A stretch of 60,974 nt of DNA from Lachnospiraceae bacterium (GCA_015057405.1 SVEK01000017.1:1-60974); one strand, 5' to 3'; numbered from the stretch's first letter, positions 31,964-42,300 are shown. The notes: generated from the letters alone by a model not told the origin. Numbers and translations: made by a program.

Positions 31964-33187
31964 TTATTTTACCTTAGCTTTCTTTGGAAGACCGGCTTTC
32001 TTAAACAACTTAGTATAAGCCTTCTTGTTCTTCTTAGGAACCTTTACAGTAGCTTTTGCATTAATCTTTGAGAATGCCTTTGAACCAATCTTCTTGATTA
32101 CTGTTGACTTAACTGTAATCTTCTTAAGTGATTTACATCCTGCAAACGCCTGCTTACCGATGTTAGTTACATTAGCACCAATTGTAAGATTCTTAATGTC
32201 TTCTCCCTTAAATGCTTTTGCAGCAATAGAAGTTACCTTGTATGTGTATCCTTCAATTGTTACAGTTGCAGGAATTGTAAGCTTTGAAGCTGACTCGTCA
32301 AATCCTTTAACTTCAACTGTATCTTTACCTGTTACAACATACATTACTTTCTTAACAACTTCTTCATAACCAATATCAAGACCTTCATCCTCAGGAATAA
32401 CAACCGGAGCTTCAGTTGCTACAACAGGAGCCGGAGTTGTTGTTACGACAGGTTCAGGAGTAGGTGTTGGTTCTGCTGTTGGCTCCGGTGTTGGTGTAGG
32501 TGCAACCCACTCTTTGATTACAAAGTTATCAATGTAGTACTCTTCTTTATTAGGGTCTTTGTAATCTGTTCCGTTAGTACCAACAACTTCCGGATACATC
32601 ATCTGGATATATAAATAATAATCTCCAAGTTCAGCAACGTCTTCTTTAAGAGTAATTTCTCCTGAGATACGTACCCAGTCACCCTTTTCTACAGATACCA
32701 TATTACCAATCTGATACCATTCCTGTGTTTTGTTATTGTAGTCAGTACCACTATCTCCGCCTACACAATATGTACCAATCTTCATACCTCTTAAAGCCTG
32801 ATACTCTTTCTCAGGAACCTCGTCACCATCATGTGAAACATCTACAGATACAACATATTTCTTACCTATAGTAAGCTTCTTTAAATCGAACTGAGCTCCG
32901 TTCTTTCCCCACCAGTCATTACCGTTTCTGTCAACCTTAAGGCACTTATTACCTTCAGATGGAGCTTCACCAAGATATTCGCCGGCATTACTGTCTTTAC
33001 CTTCAACTATCTCAAAGCCAACACCATTGTCTCTCCAATCTCCTACCTCATCATCTTCAAATGTGTAGTTAGCAATTACCTCAGGCTCGTCTGCCTTTGC
33101 AGTACCGTTAGCACCCACAACTACAAGTCCTGCAGCAAGACATACAGCCATACATGCTACAGCAGTTTTTAATACGTTTTTCCTCAT
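31964..33187 (-). CDS. Secreted CBM22-like and leucine-rich-repeat protein, non-catalytic
   Basis: A 407-residue protein. Signal peptide 1-32; a CBM4/9/22-type sandwich 36-232 (NYTFEDDEVGDWRDNG, YVVSVDVSHDG, VEKGDWVRISGEITLKED, EYYIDNFVIKEW); Thr/Pro linker 233-262; C-terminal BspA-like LRR repeats ~285-400 (VTSIAAKAFKGEDIKNLTIGANVTNIG). No glycosidase domain. It probably holds xylan-type polymers at the cell surface for the neighbouring enzymes. GGAGG before ATG 33187. Confidence 0.82.
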   Translation of the reverse strand: MRKNVLKTAVACMAVCLAAGLVVVGANGTAKADEPEVIANYTFEDDEVGDWRDNGVGFEIVEGKDSNAGEYLGEAPSEGNKCLKVDRNGNDWWGKNGAQFDLKKLTIGKKYVVSVDVSHDGDEVPEKEYQALRGMKIGTYCVGGDSGTDYNNKTQEWYQIGNMVSVEKGDWVRISGEITLKEDVAELGDYYLYIQMMYPEVVGTNGTDYKDPNKEEYYIDNFVIKEWVAPTPTPEPTAEPTPTPEPVVTTTPAPVVATEAPVVIPEDEGLDIGYEEVVKKVMYVVTGKDTVEVKGFDESASKLTIPATVTIEGYTYKVTSIAAKAFKGEDIKNLTIGANVTNIGKQAFAGCKSLKKITVKSTVIKKIGSKAFSKINAKATVKVPKKNKKAYTKLFKKAGLPKKAKVK

Positions 33188-33234
33188 TTTTTTACCTCCA
33201 TTGTGTATTATTATTCATTAAAATAATCATTGTA

Positions 33235-33293
33235 ATTATATCATACAGACTATGATGTTTATATGTACAATACTCGTGCGAATATGCACAATA
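33235..33293 (-). promoter_or_regulatory. Promoter and direct repeats upstream of the CBM gene
   Basis: An extended -10 TGATATAAT at 33235-33243 and, upstream, two direct repeats TATTGTACATAT (33261-33272) and TATTGTGCATAT (33282-33293), 21 bases apart, as expected for an AraC-type activator. The rest of the 343-base gap to 33530 holds only the terminator at 33342 and no gene. Confidence 0.6.
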
Positions 33294-33341
33294 TTCTTGT
33301 TGTTATATTGATGTCTTGAAGTTTAACATCAAAAATCTCAG

Positions 33342-33361
33342 AAAGCCTTGCCGGGCTTTTT
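33342..33361. terminator. Terminator downstream of the redox operon
   Basis: AAAGCC-TTGCCG-GGCTTT hairpin with T-runs on the rightward side and a weaker TTTCTG on the leftward side. It would end the operon of 33531-35422. Confidence 0.6.
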
Positions 33362-33530
33362 TGCACAATTTTTATTTTCTTATTAATTGTCCCGTCGTAC
33401 TGAGCCATAATACCTATATACCGTTATTCTCAGGAGAATTTATTGTATATACGAATAAAATGCAAGACATAACAATTCTATATAGTATTATTAAAATCAT
33501 TATGTTCCTTACAAAATAACACCATGATTT

Positions 33531-34376
33531 TTATAATTTGCGTTTTATTGCTCCCACCGGGCAATTATTTTTACATATTCCGCACCTTATGCACTCCGGT
33601 GAATCAATATTCCTTACCGGGTCAATCTGCATCTTACACACTTCCTTACATTTTCCGCAACTGATACATTTGTCAGTATCCACACGGTACTTAAACAGTG
33701 ACACCGGATTAAACACGGAATATATCGCTCCGAGCGGGCAAATATATTTACAAAACGGACGGTATATGATAATTGATAAAATAATAGTCAAAATAAGAAT
33801 TACATTTTTCCAGACATAAAGCCAGCCGACGGCATTTCGCAGTGATTTATTAAGAATCACCAGCAAAGTTCCCCCTTCAAGGGTTCCTGCCGGACAAATG
33901 TATTTACAAAAATACGGAGCCCCCTGTCCAAGCATATCAACAAGAAACATTGGCAACAATATCACAAATACAACTAAAATCACATATTTCATTTTTCTTA
34001 AAAGTTTGTCTCCGGGAAATGAGCCAATTTTCTTTATGAACGGTATCTTATGAAGCAAATCCTGAATTAGCCCGAATGGGCAAAGCCAACCGCACACAAA
34101 TCTTCCAAACAGTGCACCGGTAAACATCAAAAATCCCGCCACATAAAATGTAAACTTATAATTTCTGCTTCCTATCACGGCCTGCATTGAACCTATCGGG
34201 CATGACCCAAGCGCCCCCGGACACGAGTAGCAGTTTAGTCCCGGAACACAAAGGTTCTTTAATTTTCCCTGATATATCTTCCCGTATAAAAATCCGGCAA
34301 GATAACTGTTACTAAGTAACGCCCAGACCGCCTGGACCGACAGTCTGAAGGAGTCTTTTCTTTTTTTCTTATCCAA
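33531..34376 (-). CDS. 4Fe-4S membrane protein, NapH/YccM-like, of TlpA operon
   Basis: A 281-residue protein with about five membrane helices. CVPGLNCYSCPGALGSCPIGS near residue 40, CGWLCPFGL, CKYICPAG and CKYICPLG on the membrane part, then two C-terminal 4Fe-4S ferredoxin motifs (CISCGKCKEVC and CIRCGICKNNCPVG). Such NapH-like proteins carry electrons between the inside and an outer partner. TTG start 34376 overlapping the CXXC gene by eight bases. Confidence 0.87.
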   Translation of the reverse strand: MDKKKRKDSFRLSVQAVWALLSNSYLAGFLYGKIYQGKLKNLCVPGLNCYSCPGALGSCPIGSMQAVIGSRNYKFTFYVAGFLMFTGALFGRFVCGWLCPFGLIQDLLHKIPFIKKIGSFPGDKLLRKMKYVILVVFVILLPMFLVDMLGQGAPYFCKYICPAGTLEGGTLLVILNKSLRNAVGWLYVWKNVILILTIILSIIIYRPFCKYICPLGAIYSVFNPVSLFKYRVDTDKCISCGKCKEVCKMQIDPVRNIDSPECIRCGICKNNCPVGAIKRKL

Positions 34377-34611
34377 TTCCTATGCACTCCAGACATATCT
34401 TTATTGCTTTCGAACAAACTTCTGCAACTTCACCGCGCCATATACCTATTGCCATGAATACAAGACCTGTTGCAGCAAAAATCCATCCTGCAGGATTCTC
34501 ACGCATATTCTTGTAGTTATTTTTATCTGCACTGTTGTTTTTATTCTTGACTGTATCATTTTTTTTCGCACTATTGTTTTTATCTTTGGCACTATCTTTT
34601 TTTTCTGCCAT
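34369..34611 (-). CDS. CD1871A-type CXXC membrane peptide
   Basis: Eighty residues: a Lys/Asn/Asp low-complexity N-terminus, one membrane helix (AGWIFAATGLVFMAIGIW) and the C-terminal CSKAIKICLECIGIG, which is the CD1871A family CXXC motif. The family is found between TlpA-like and 4Fe-4S genes in Clostridia, as here. The Cys pair may be a redox link between the two partners. GGAGTG before ATG 34611. Confidence 0.82.
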   Translation of the reverse strand: MAEKKDSAKDKNNSAKKNDTVKNKNNSADKNNYKNMRENPAGWIFAATGLVFMAIGIWRGEVAEVCSKAIKICLECIGIG

Positions 34612-34780
34612 ACAATTGTCACTCCGTTTTTTTCACCAAAACATATCAGCAAATCCGTATTACAATCTTCTGTCAAAAATCCTCTGTTGAAAATATACTG
34701 CAATAAGGCTTCCCGTGAATCATTCCTTTGAAATCATTCCACAGATACAGAAAATACATTTGTTGTAATCATATTATTTC

Positions 34781-35422
34781 CTACCTGTTTTTCCTGATTT
34801 CTTCAATTATAGCCTTCCAATCATCATAACTTCTCGCACCCACATACGGTTCCCCCACAATATTTCCCTCTTTATCAACAAAAAAACTTTCAGGTACTGC
34901 CGTAACATCGTCAAGACGACCGTTTAGGTTAGTTGCATCAGGAATCATAAATGTAAATTCTGCCTCTGCCATTTCAACAATTTCTTTTGCAGCGTCAACT
35001 GCATTTTCATCAACAACACCATTAACTGCCGCATCAAGCACAACCGCTACAACATTCACACCTTTATCACGCATATCCTTTTGTAATTGTGCAAGTTCAG
35101 GCATTTCCTGAACACATGGTCCACACCACGTCGCAAAGAGATTAACAAGTGTAAGGTCATACTCTGCAAAAATATCCTGTGTTACAGTTTCACCAAAGAT
35201 GTCTGTGGTTGAGAATTGTCCGATGTTAGTTTTAGATGCGTCTGTTGTATCCTGTGTATCTATTGCATCCTGCGCATCTTGTGATTCTGACGATTCTTCT
35301 AATGTATCTGTTGTGTTACTTTCACTGTATTTTTTCTCATCCGTTTTTTCCTGATTACCACAGCCAACTGCCAAAACCATCGTCGAAATAAGTAATCCGA
35401 CCATTATCTTTTTGATTATCAT
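34781..35422 (-). CDS. TlpA/ResA-type thioredoxin lipoprotein
   Basis: A 213-residue lipoprotein: signal with lipobox-like LAVGC, an acidic Asp/Ser/Thr linker and a thioredoxin fold with the active site LFATWCGPCVQEMPE and cis-Pro region TAVPESFFVD. ATG 35422 is used because GGAGG lies nine bases before it. It likely reduces or oxidises exported protein thiols and gets electrons through the two downstream membrane proteins. Confidence 0.88.
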   Translation of the reverse strand: MIIKKIMVGLLISTMVLAVGCGNQEKTDEKKYSESNTTDTLEESSESQDAQDAIDTQDTTDASKTNIGQFSTTDIFGETVTQDIFAEYDLTLVNLFATWCGPCVQEMPELAQLQKDMRDKGVNVVAVVLDAAVNGVVDENAVDAAKEIVEMAEAEFTFMIPDATNLNGRLDDVTAVPESFFVDKEGNIVGEPYVGARSYDDWKAIIEEIRKNR

Positions 35423-35560
35423 AATCACTAGCCTCCATCTTTAAAAAATATAACGTATTATTACACTCCAAAACATCCGAGTTATTAAACAAAATATATT
35501 ATACTAATTTTGATGTTCACACGCAATTGTAAATATATTGAAAAAAAGATGAAATTCATA

Positions 35561-35592
35561 AAAGGCATTGCGGATGGTTCCACAATGCCTTT
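35561..35592 (-). terminator. Terminator of the 1137-residue protein gene
   Basis: AAAGGCATTG and CAATGCCTTT inverted repeat with a 12-base loop just after the stop codon; T-rich DNA follows on the leftward strand. Confidence 0.75.
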
Positions 35593-35602
35593 CGCATAAT
35601 AG

Positions 35603-38600
35603 TTATTTCTTTACCAACTTAATCGAATTAATTGTAAACTTTACATCTTCCGATAACCCTTGCTCATTATTCGACACCCAGTTATTTAGTTTCATAAAGA
35701 ATATTTTAGCATCATTATTCCACTCAAACTCATACTCATTCTCTCCAACATCACAATATGAATACGTTTGGTTACCGAGTGTACTATTAATTAAATAGTC
35801 CCAATAATCATTTTTTAGTTCATTATATGTACCAAAAATCACATTAAATTCTGATTCCGAAGAGATATTCACCACTATTTTGTAATCATTCAAATTAATG
35901 CTTGAACAATCTTCCTTAAAATAGTACCCAATGCCATAACCTGAATCTTTATGATTCAATACTACATAAGCTTTGCCATCTTCAGAATATTCGACGGAAT
36001 TACTTAAAGTATATACAGCCTCATTACTATCATGTAATAATATATATGGTTCCTTCCATTCCGGTGCCGTTGTTGGAGCCGGCGTCACATCCGGAACTGA
36101 TGTTATTCCTTCAGCAATAATTATACTGCCAATTGTTAATCGGTCAAATCCCGTGTCACCTAATCCATATTCTAAAACAATACAATTAGCCCCGTCACAA
36201 TACACCTCAAGTTCATGTGCAACTCCAAATTGAAATTCTTCACTACTAATAACATTGGTATATGATAATCCATGATAACTATAATTCGCATAATCATCCC
36301 AATTAGTCATCCACATACGTGGCACTGCACCTTGCGAAGAACCGCTTACAGTAATCTCAACTGTATCTCCATGTTGATAATTCTGTCCCAGTGGTATAAT
36401 TACTCCCTGGCAACAACCATATTCATCCCTAACCGCCGTCAAAGTACCACCGTCATAGCTTATTATACCTTCATCTTCAAATGGGTATGCACTTAACCAA
36501 CAGAAGTATTGATTCACTGCAGGAGTTAACGGTCGTAGCGGTTCAACTGTCGGCGTTGGTTCCGGTGTTGCCACCGGTTTTTTTGTTGGTTTCGGTGTTG
36601 GCAGTGTTGGCGGCAAACCCAATTCCACAGCCCCCTTACCACCTAATGTTACAGCATTATAACACTTTCCTGAATTTTGAAGACCACTTCCTACAGCTAT
36701 AGGCTCAAATGCCTTAAGCATAATCGCTACCTGCGGTTTAGAAGTAGGTATTGCCTCAGCATTTATGAATTCATATACAGTATCTGTAAAACAGTCATTT
36801 ACAACAAAATCCATATTAATAATATGATCTTTCTGATGTTTTGTAACAAACGGAATAATTAATTCTACCTGATATCCGATATTATTTCCTAATTCATTCT
36901 TTTTAAGTTTAGTGGCATGCGCAACATATTCATACTCTGCCGTTCCATCATAATCTGCCGAAAAAGCATCATCAATCGCATCTACAAAAACTGCAATTTT
37001 ATTATTATATCCATTTTCTGTAATTGTAATCCCCACGGAATCTGTTACGTCATATGATCTCACGGCTGAAGGATCCTTTTGTGGAGCAATATCATAATCA
37101 TTCACATCGAATAAAACATAAATATAATCTTCATCCCATATAGCATATGCCTGTACATCATTCTTGTCAGGAACCCATCTGCCTTCCTCGTCTTTCGACG
37201 CATGCTCTATCCTCCCTGTTGACGAAAAGCCCGGTATTACAGCATGTTGAAAATGAATTGCCTCTGCTTGATTTTCAGCGTACACATCTGTCCAATATTT
37301 CGTATCAACAAAATCCATTTTCTTTGCCTTAATATTATCTGTATTATAATACTCATCTACATTTTCAAATGAACTGCTAATATTGGCATCATTAATAATG
37401 TAACTTCCTTTATCCGTATAATACACAGTTGTCTGAGCATCTTCAACCACTATTCCGTCAGAGCACAGATAAGAATACTCACCATTAGAGTCCAGTATCC
37501 TTGCATACACAGTATTTCTCCCTTTACCAAGTTTTATCGGTCCGTCATAACTCAACCATGTTACTTCCCAAGACAGCTCGTATTCGGAAAGAATATCTGT
37601 ACGCCCGCTCCTATCCACATAGTACATTACACTTCCAAATTGATTGATATACTTTGACTCTATTCTAACTAACGTCTCAGAATCAACTGTCAAATCAAAC
37701 TCAACAGAATCCTGCATTTCACACCATGAATTATCTTTATCAATATATATCATATTATCCCCGGACTCATTCCAAGGTGCATATGTTGGTACCGGAGTTT
37801 TCGTTGGCGTTGGCTTTCGTGTCGGTGTTGGCTTTGGTGTTGATGCCGATACCCTACTTGTATCTTCAGTTATATCATCTGCATTTTTCCAGTTAAAATG
37901 TGATAAATCAATATGCATTGCAGGTCTTATCATATGTAAAGACATCACCGTTGTACCACCCGACACAATTCCACTTGGGGACACTTGACTAACAAAAGAC
38001 GTGCTATATGCCTCATGAAATAATGTATCTCTTAAAACCCACGAAATATAGCCCTCCTCATTCACTTTTACTCCCTGCATATTATCTTTATTATTTGCTA
38101 TGTATTCATTAACATAACTGCTGCCTTTTGCCCGTCCCGCTATTCTATTCATAGTGGTTCCGTTCCAATTTGAAAAACCAAGTTTTGTTGTTAACAGACC
38201 ATTCTCCGAAAGAATATAGACTTTATCATTTACATACTCTGTTGTCCCCGAAGCTACCGATATCTGTGAAGTGAGTATTGATAATTTTTCCTGCTCCGTA
38301 AACGCCTTATCAATAAAGTTCTCACCGGTATAATCTCTTCCGTCAGCATTATATCCTGCACTATATCCGTTAAGCCAACTTCTAAGAGTACAGTTATCCC
38401 ATCTAATCCATTCATCCGTACTACTCACATTGTATGGCTGTATATCTAAGCCTTCTTCAGATATTATTAATGCTTCATTATTGTTAATCGATAATACTCT
38501 CCATTTAATCGGCTTTTTAGTACCGCCCAACGAATCATAATAATTTCCAAAATAGATACTGCTCCAGGTTACACTTTCTGAATTTACAATAGGATTGTGA

Positions 38601-39016
38601 ATTTTTGTAATATCACTTGTATTTATATACTCCGTCTGCGGTACATCTGTCACTATAGGCGCATCCGTTACCTTAGGCACAGCAGTTACCGTTGTTTTTT
38701 TCTTTTTAACTACAACTCTGCATTTGTACTTCTTTCTTAGTTTTTTTACTTTTGCCGTAATAACTGCTTTTCCCGCTTTTTTTGCTGTTACTCTTCCTGT
38801 TTTGGAAACAGTCGCCACCTTCTTTTTGTTGCTGCTCCATGATACCTTTATTCCTTTTCCCAGATTTTTCAGCTTTAACTGATATTTACTTCCCTCACGC
38901 AAATTTAGTGTTTTTTTGTTTAACGACACCTTCTTTGCAGCCATACTATTTACCGGAAACATGGTTAATATCATTACCAATGAAATAATCACCACTAAAA
39001 ATCTTTTTATTCTCAT
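35603..39016 (-). CDS. Large secreted multi-domain protein: Ig-like, DUF6273, CBM9-like
   Basis: A 1137-residue protein without catalytic domain. Signal peptide 1-26; BIG2 Ig-like 29-105; DUF6273-type domain ~140-375 (IYFGNYYDSLGGTKKPIKWRVL, DNCTLRSWLNGYS); Thr/Pro linker ~390-415; an Ig/fibronectin-like segment; CBM9-like domain ~545-790 (YAIWDEDYIYVLFDVND, VDAIDDAF), the type found at the end of xylanases; a second Thr/Pro linker and two C-terminal beta-sandwich domains (~835-965 and ~985-1137). Probably a surface scaffold for plant glycans. GGGGGAG before ATG 39016. The 270-base gap upstream has an AT-rich promoter region only. Confidence 0.8.
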   Translation of the reverse strand: MRIKRFLVVIISLVMILTMFPVNSMAAKKVSLNKKTLNLREGSKYQLKLKNLGKGIKVSWSSNKKKVATVSKTGRVTAKKAGKAVITAKVKKLRKKYKCRVVVKKKKTTVTAVPKVTDAPIVTDVPQTEYINTSDITKIHNPIVNSESVTWSSIYFGNYYDSLGGTKKPIKWRVLSINNNEALIISEEGLDIQPYNVSSTDEWIRWDNCTLRSWLNGYSAGYNADGRDYTGENFIDKAFTEQEKLSILTSQISVASGTTEYVNDKVYILSENGLLTTKLGFSNWNGTTMNRIAGRAKGSSYVNEYIANNKDNMQGVKVNEEGYISWVLRDTLFHEAYSTSFVSQVSPSGIVSGGTTVMSLHMIRPAMHIDLSHFNWKNADDITEDTSRVSASTPKPTPTRKPTPTKTPVPTYAPWNESGDNMIYIDKDNSWCEMQDSVEFDLTVDSETLVRIESKYINQFGSVMYYVDRSGRTDILSEYELSWEVTWLSYDGPIKLGKGRNTVYARILDSNGEYSYLCSDGIVVEDAQTTVYYTDKGSYIINDANISSSFENVDEYYNTDNIKAKKMDFVDTKYWTDVYAENQAEAIHFQHAVIPGFSSTGRIEHASKDEEGRWVPDKNDVQAYAIWDEDYIYVLFDVNDYDIAPQKDPSAVRSYDVTDSVGITITENGYNNKIAVFVDAIDDAFSADYDGTAEYEYVAHATKLKKNELGNNIGYQVELIIPFVTKHQKDHIINMDFVVNDCFTDTVYEFINAEAIPTSKPQVAIMLKAFEPIAVGSGLQNSGKCYNAVTLGGKGAVELGLPPTLPTPKPTKKPVATPEPTPTVEPLRPLTPAVNQYFCWLSAYPFEDEGIISYDGGTLTAVRDEYGCCQGVIIPLGQNYQHGDTVEITVSGSSQGAVPRMWMTNWDDYANYSYHGLSYTNVISSEEFQFGVAHELEVYCDGANCIVLEYGLGDTGFDRLTIGSIIIAEGITSVPDVTPAPTTAPEWKEPYILLHDSNEAVYTLSNSVEYSEDGKAYVVLNHKDSGYGIGYYFKEDCSSINLNDYKIVVNISSESEFNVIFGTYNELKNDYWDYLINSTLGNQTYSYCDVGENEYEFEWNNDAKIFFMKLNNWVSNNEQGLSEDVKFTINSIKLVKK

Positions 39017-39286
39017 TTTTCTCCCCCAATTATTACTTTTTTTATAATATAATAATATATCTTAACACAAAATAAAACATGTGACAAATATAGTGACAAT
39101 TATTATTACATTATAGTCACATATCTGCCACATTTTTATTACATTCTCTACATTCTCATCAATATATTCAACAGACAATATATACGCCTTGTTACTTCAA
39201 TACCTAAAGGTTATCTCTCTCAGATACTTATCTCCTCAACCGTTACACATCATACCCAAAAAGCAATCATTAAATTATAGTTCCCT

Positions 39287-40459
39287 CTAGTATACACGAT
39301 TCGCAAGTACTTCATCATTGACTGTAATCATTTTTATTTTTTCACCATCTACTTCAATTGATTTTACAAGATTATCCGACTGGAAGCAGGATTCATCAAT
39401 ATAATTAGTTTTATTTTCGATTGTCCCACCGGCTTCCATAAGCTGTATCGCCTCGGCAATATACGGAGCTGCCAGCGGATTACACTCAAAATCTGCATTA
39501 ATTCTTCCGGCCATAACATCAATCAATCCATCTCTTACAGCATCAAAAGAAATAATAATAACTTTGCCGTTAACTCCATAGCTTATATTTTCAGCATCAA
39601 GAGCTTCCATAGCGCCCCACGCTTCATTATCATTTTGGCACACAACTACATCAATGTCATCATAAGACTTAAGAAATGCTTCCATAGCCTTCTTTCCGCC
39701 CTGTTCGGTAAACTCCCCATCTTTTTCCCCAAGGAGTTCCCAATTAGCCTGTTTTTCTGCAATCTTAGTAAATCCCTTGGATCGACCTTTTTGAGCAGAA
39801 GAACCTTTGTTGCCGGTTATAGTTACGATTCTTAACGACTCATCACTTTTTTCTTTTGCCTCGATATACTTTTTGAGCCATTCTGCTGCTGCTTTTCCTT
39901 CTTTCTCAAAATCAGACCCATACCACGCAACATATAAATCTTCATCACATTCTATAGTTCTGTCAATAATAAAAACCGGAATTCCGGCAACTTTTGCTTC
40001 CTCTAACACAACATCCCATCCGGTTGGCAATATAGGATCAATCACAAGATAATCAACTTTTTCTTCAATAAAATCCCTTACTACCGACAACTGTTCATCA
40101 GCATTATTGTCAGAATCCGCAAACAGCAATTCATATCCATTAACCTGCGAGAAAACATCCTGAGCAGATGCCGATGACGCAGTTCTCCAATCGGATTCAT
40201 GCCCAACCTGAGCAAAGCCAATCTTAATCAAGCCGTCATTTTCATCATTATCCTCTAAGTCTGTTTTGTCTGAATCTGAAACATCAGCAATATCGTCAGA
40301 ATCAACCTCACCATTTTCCGTAGTTTGTGTTGCGTTCGGTTCCTTTGAATCCACATTACCTTTGTCACTCTGTGTAGTACTGCCACTACCGCAACCTGAT
40401 GCCACTAACATAATAACAAGCATACACGCCACTATAACTCTGCTTATGTAATGTTTCAT
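39287..40459 (-). CDS. Sugar-binding lipoprotein, YtfQ/RbsB type
   Basis: A 390-residue periplasmic-binding-type lipoprotein (lipobox LVASGC). After an acidic Ser/Thr/Asn linker the fold begins IKIGFAQVGHESDWRTASS, then DYLVIDPILPTGWDVVLEEAKVAGIPVFIIDRT, as in the galactofuranose-type YtfQ group. It is a paralog of the protein at 50033. No permease gene lies next to it; it is divergent from an AraC regulator and may serve as a sensor partner or feed the transporter at 46285-49905. ATG 40459 is chosen over 40483 for GAGAGGG. Confidence 0.85.
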   Translation of the reverse strand: MKHYISRVIVACMLVIMLVASGCGSGSTTQSDKGNVDSKEPNATQTTENGEVDSDDIADVSDSDKTDLEDNDENDGLIKIGFAQVGHESDWRTASSASAQDVFSQVNGYELLFADSDNNADEQLSVVRDFIEEKVDYLVIDPILPTGWDVVLEEAKVAGIPVFIIDRTIECDEDLYVAWYGSDFEKEGKAAAEWLKKYIEAKEKSDESLRIVTITGNKGSSAQKGRSKGFTKIAEKQANWELLGEKDGEFTEQGGKKAMEAFLKSYDDIDVVVCQNDNEAWGAMEALDAENISYGVNGKVIIISFDAVRDGLIDVMAGRINADFECNPLAAPYIAEAIQLMEAGGTIENKTNYIDESCFQSDNLVKSIEVDGEKIKMITVNDEVLANRVY

Positions 40460-40592
40460 ATCAACACACCCTCTCCATTCCATAAAATTACTCTTAAATA
40501 GTATAAATATATTATATTAGATTGAACAAAAATCCTATATGCATTATAATCGTATTGATATGGATTATATTCACAATTTCGGAGGTTTACCT

Positions 40593-41396
40593 ATGAACGA
40601 ATTAACTCTCGACAATAAAATCATGCCGGTCGTCGTTTCTGTGTCTTCCATTAATGAACCGACAAATAAAGAGGAATACATATATGATTGCTATGCGTTG
40701 TATATTGTAACAGAAGGACAAGTCAAAATTATCGAACAGGATATAACATACACATTAAACAAAGGCTCACTTTTATTTACTTCAAAAGCACTTAGCCATA
40801 CGCTGACACCTGCCACAACACCATTTTGCGTTAATTGCTATAAATTTAATATGGAAGCACAAACCTCCGGAACCACCGGAACATTTATCCTTCCAAAAAT
40901 ACTACACAATATATCTGATTCAATATTATACGAAAAAGCCGCCTTATATATGAAAATGTTCAATTCCGGAAATTACTATCTTGGTTTGGACATTAATGTA
41001 AAATTTTACGATATCCTTTCCGAGTGCATCAAATTAAACAACAATTACCATCCGGGACAAACCAATCTTTCCGACCATATTGCTAATTACCTGCATGAAC
41101 ACATAAACGAACAGCTTAACACAAAAAACATGGAGAAGCATTTTTACTTAACATATAAATATATGGGAACAGCATTCAAAAAAGAAACCGGCTACACAAT
41201 ACTGAATTATCATACAATGCTACGAATGAAATCAGCCGCACATTTGCTCCTTACTACAACCGGAAGCATTGACGAAATCAGCCGACAACTAGGTTACTCC
41301 GATGCCCTGTATTTTAGCCGAATATTCAAAAAACACTATCTTGTTCCACCACAGGTTTATCGAAAAAACACACTTAAGAACCACACACCCACATAA
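40593..41396 (+). CDS. AraC-family transcription regulator
   Basis: A 267-residue protein with an N-terminal cupin-like part (NKGSLLFTSKALSHTLTPATTPFCV) and a C-terminal double helix-turn-helix ~165-265 (KNMEKHFYLTYKYMGTAFKKETG, GSIDEISRQLGYSDALYFSRIFKKHYLVPPQVYR). ATG 40593 behind CGGAGG. Divergent from the sugar-binding lipoprotein at 40459, which it likely controls. Its end overlaps the end of the AEC gene by 23 bases. Confidence 0.87.
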   Translation: MNELTLDNKIMPVVVSVSSINEPTNKEEYIYDCYALYIVTEGQVKIIEQDITYTLNKGSLLFTSKALSHTLTPATTPFCVNCYKFNMEAQTSGTTGTFILPKILHNISDSILYEKAALYMKMFNSGNYYLGLDINVKFYDILSECIKLNNNYHPGQTNLSDHIANYLHEHINEQLNTKNMEKHFYLTYKYMGTAFKKETGYTILNYHTMLRMKSAAHLLLTTTGSIDEISRQLGYSDALYFSRIFKKHYLVPPQVYRKNTLKNHTPT

Positions 41397-42300
41397 CAAA
41401 CGGAATGGATATCATTGCCGTGACGGTAGTTAAGAAAATTGTTCTTGCCGCCAATTTTTCATCTTTATTATATTCCGTTGCAAATAACACCGCGGTATTC
41501 CCAACAGGCATTGCTACCATTATAAGTGTTATCGATGCAAGCATTTCTTCCTTAATAAATAATTTGATTAATCCCCACGAAGCAAGCGGCAACAAAAACT
41601 GTCTTATAATAGTGTAAAAATACACCCGCGAATCACCAAACATTTCCCTAATATTCATAGATGCCAGACTGGCTCCCACAAGAATCATGGCAAGTGTCGA
41701 TGTAAGCCCTCCAACCGAACCAATCACTTCCATAATCGTATCCGGAATACGAATCTTCAGCATTGGAATAATTAAAGCAATAAGACATCCGGCAATTCCG
41801 GGATTAAGAAGCTTTTTTATATTGATTACTTCTCGCACGGAATTTCCCGAATTCATAAAAACCACACCCAGTGTAAATACACATATATTAAAGATACAGT
41901 TAAATACTGCTGCATAAAACAAACCCAAAGAACCATACAAAGCTTCTACAACCGGGAATCCCATAAACCCCACATTTGAAAATACCGTCATAAACATGTA
42001 CATTCCACGCGATTCTTTAGGGACTCTTAAAACAAAATTAAAAATTACGCCGACCAACGGAAGCAACGCATACAAGCATATAGCTACGATAAATAGCGTT
42101 CCAAGACCGCTTCCGTTGCCCGTTCCCATATTTTCAACAAAAGAATTGATAATTAATGCAGGAGTTGTCACATACAATATAACCTTAGTCATATGCTGTC
42201 GAGTATGGTCATCTATTATTTTCACTTTATACAACAGATAACCAAGACACATTAATATAAACAACTTAATCATTTGCAATAATAAAACTGTTATGCTCAT
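41374..42300 (-). CDS. AEC family permease
   Basis: A 308-residue, ten-helix membrane protein of the auxin efflux carrier family ([49 protein letters not shown]). Substrates are often small organic acids. The start at ATG 42300 lies inside clpB, with AGGAG upstream, so it is co-transcribed with clpB. A longer frame to 42345 exists but has no site. Confidence 0.8.
   Translation of the reverse strand: MSITVLLLQMIKLFILMCLGYLLYKVKIIDDHTRQHMTKVILYVTTPALIINSFVENMGTGNGSGLGTLFIVAICLYALLPLVGVIFNFVLRVPKESRGMYMFMTVFSNVGFMGFPVVEALYGSLGLFYAAVFNCIFNICVFTLGVVFMNSGNSVREVINIKKLLNPGIAGCLIALIIPMLKIRIPDTIMEVIGSVGGLTSTLAMILVGASLASMNIREMFGDSRVYFYTIIRQFLLPLASWGLIKLFIKEEMLASITLIMVAMPVGNTAVLFATEYNKDEKLAARTIFLTTVTAMISIPFVMWVCGS

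Noticed and set aside
36272-38988. Several rightward frames opposite the 1137-residue protein
   Set aside because: No ribosome sites, odd composition, fully covered by the real leftward gene.
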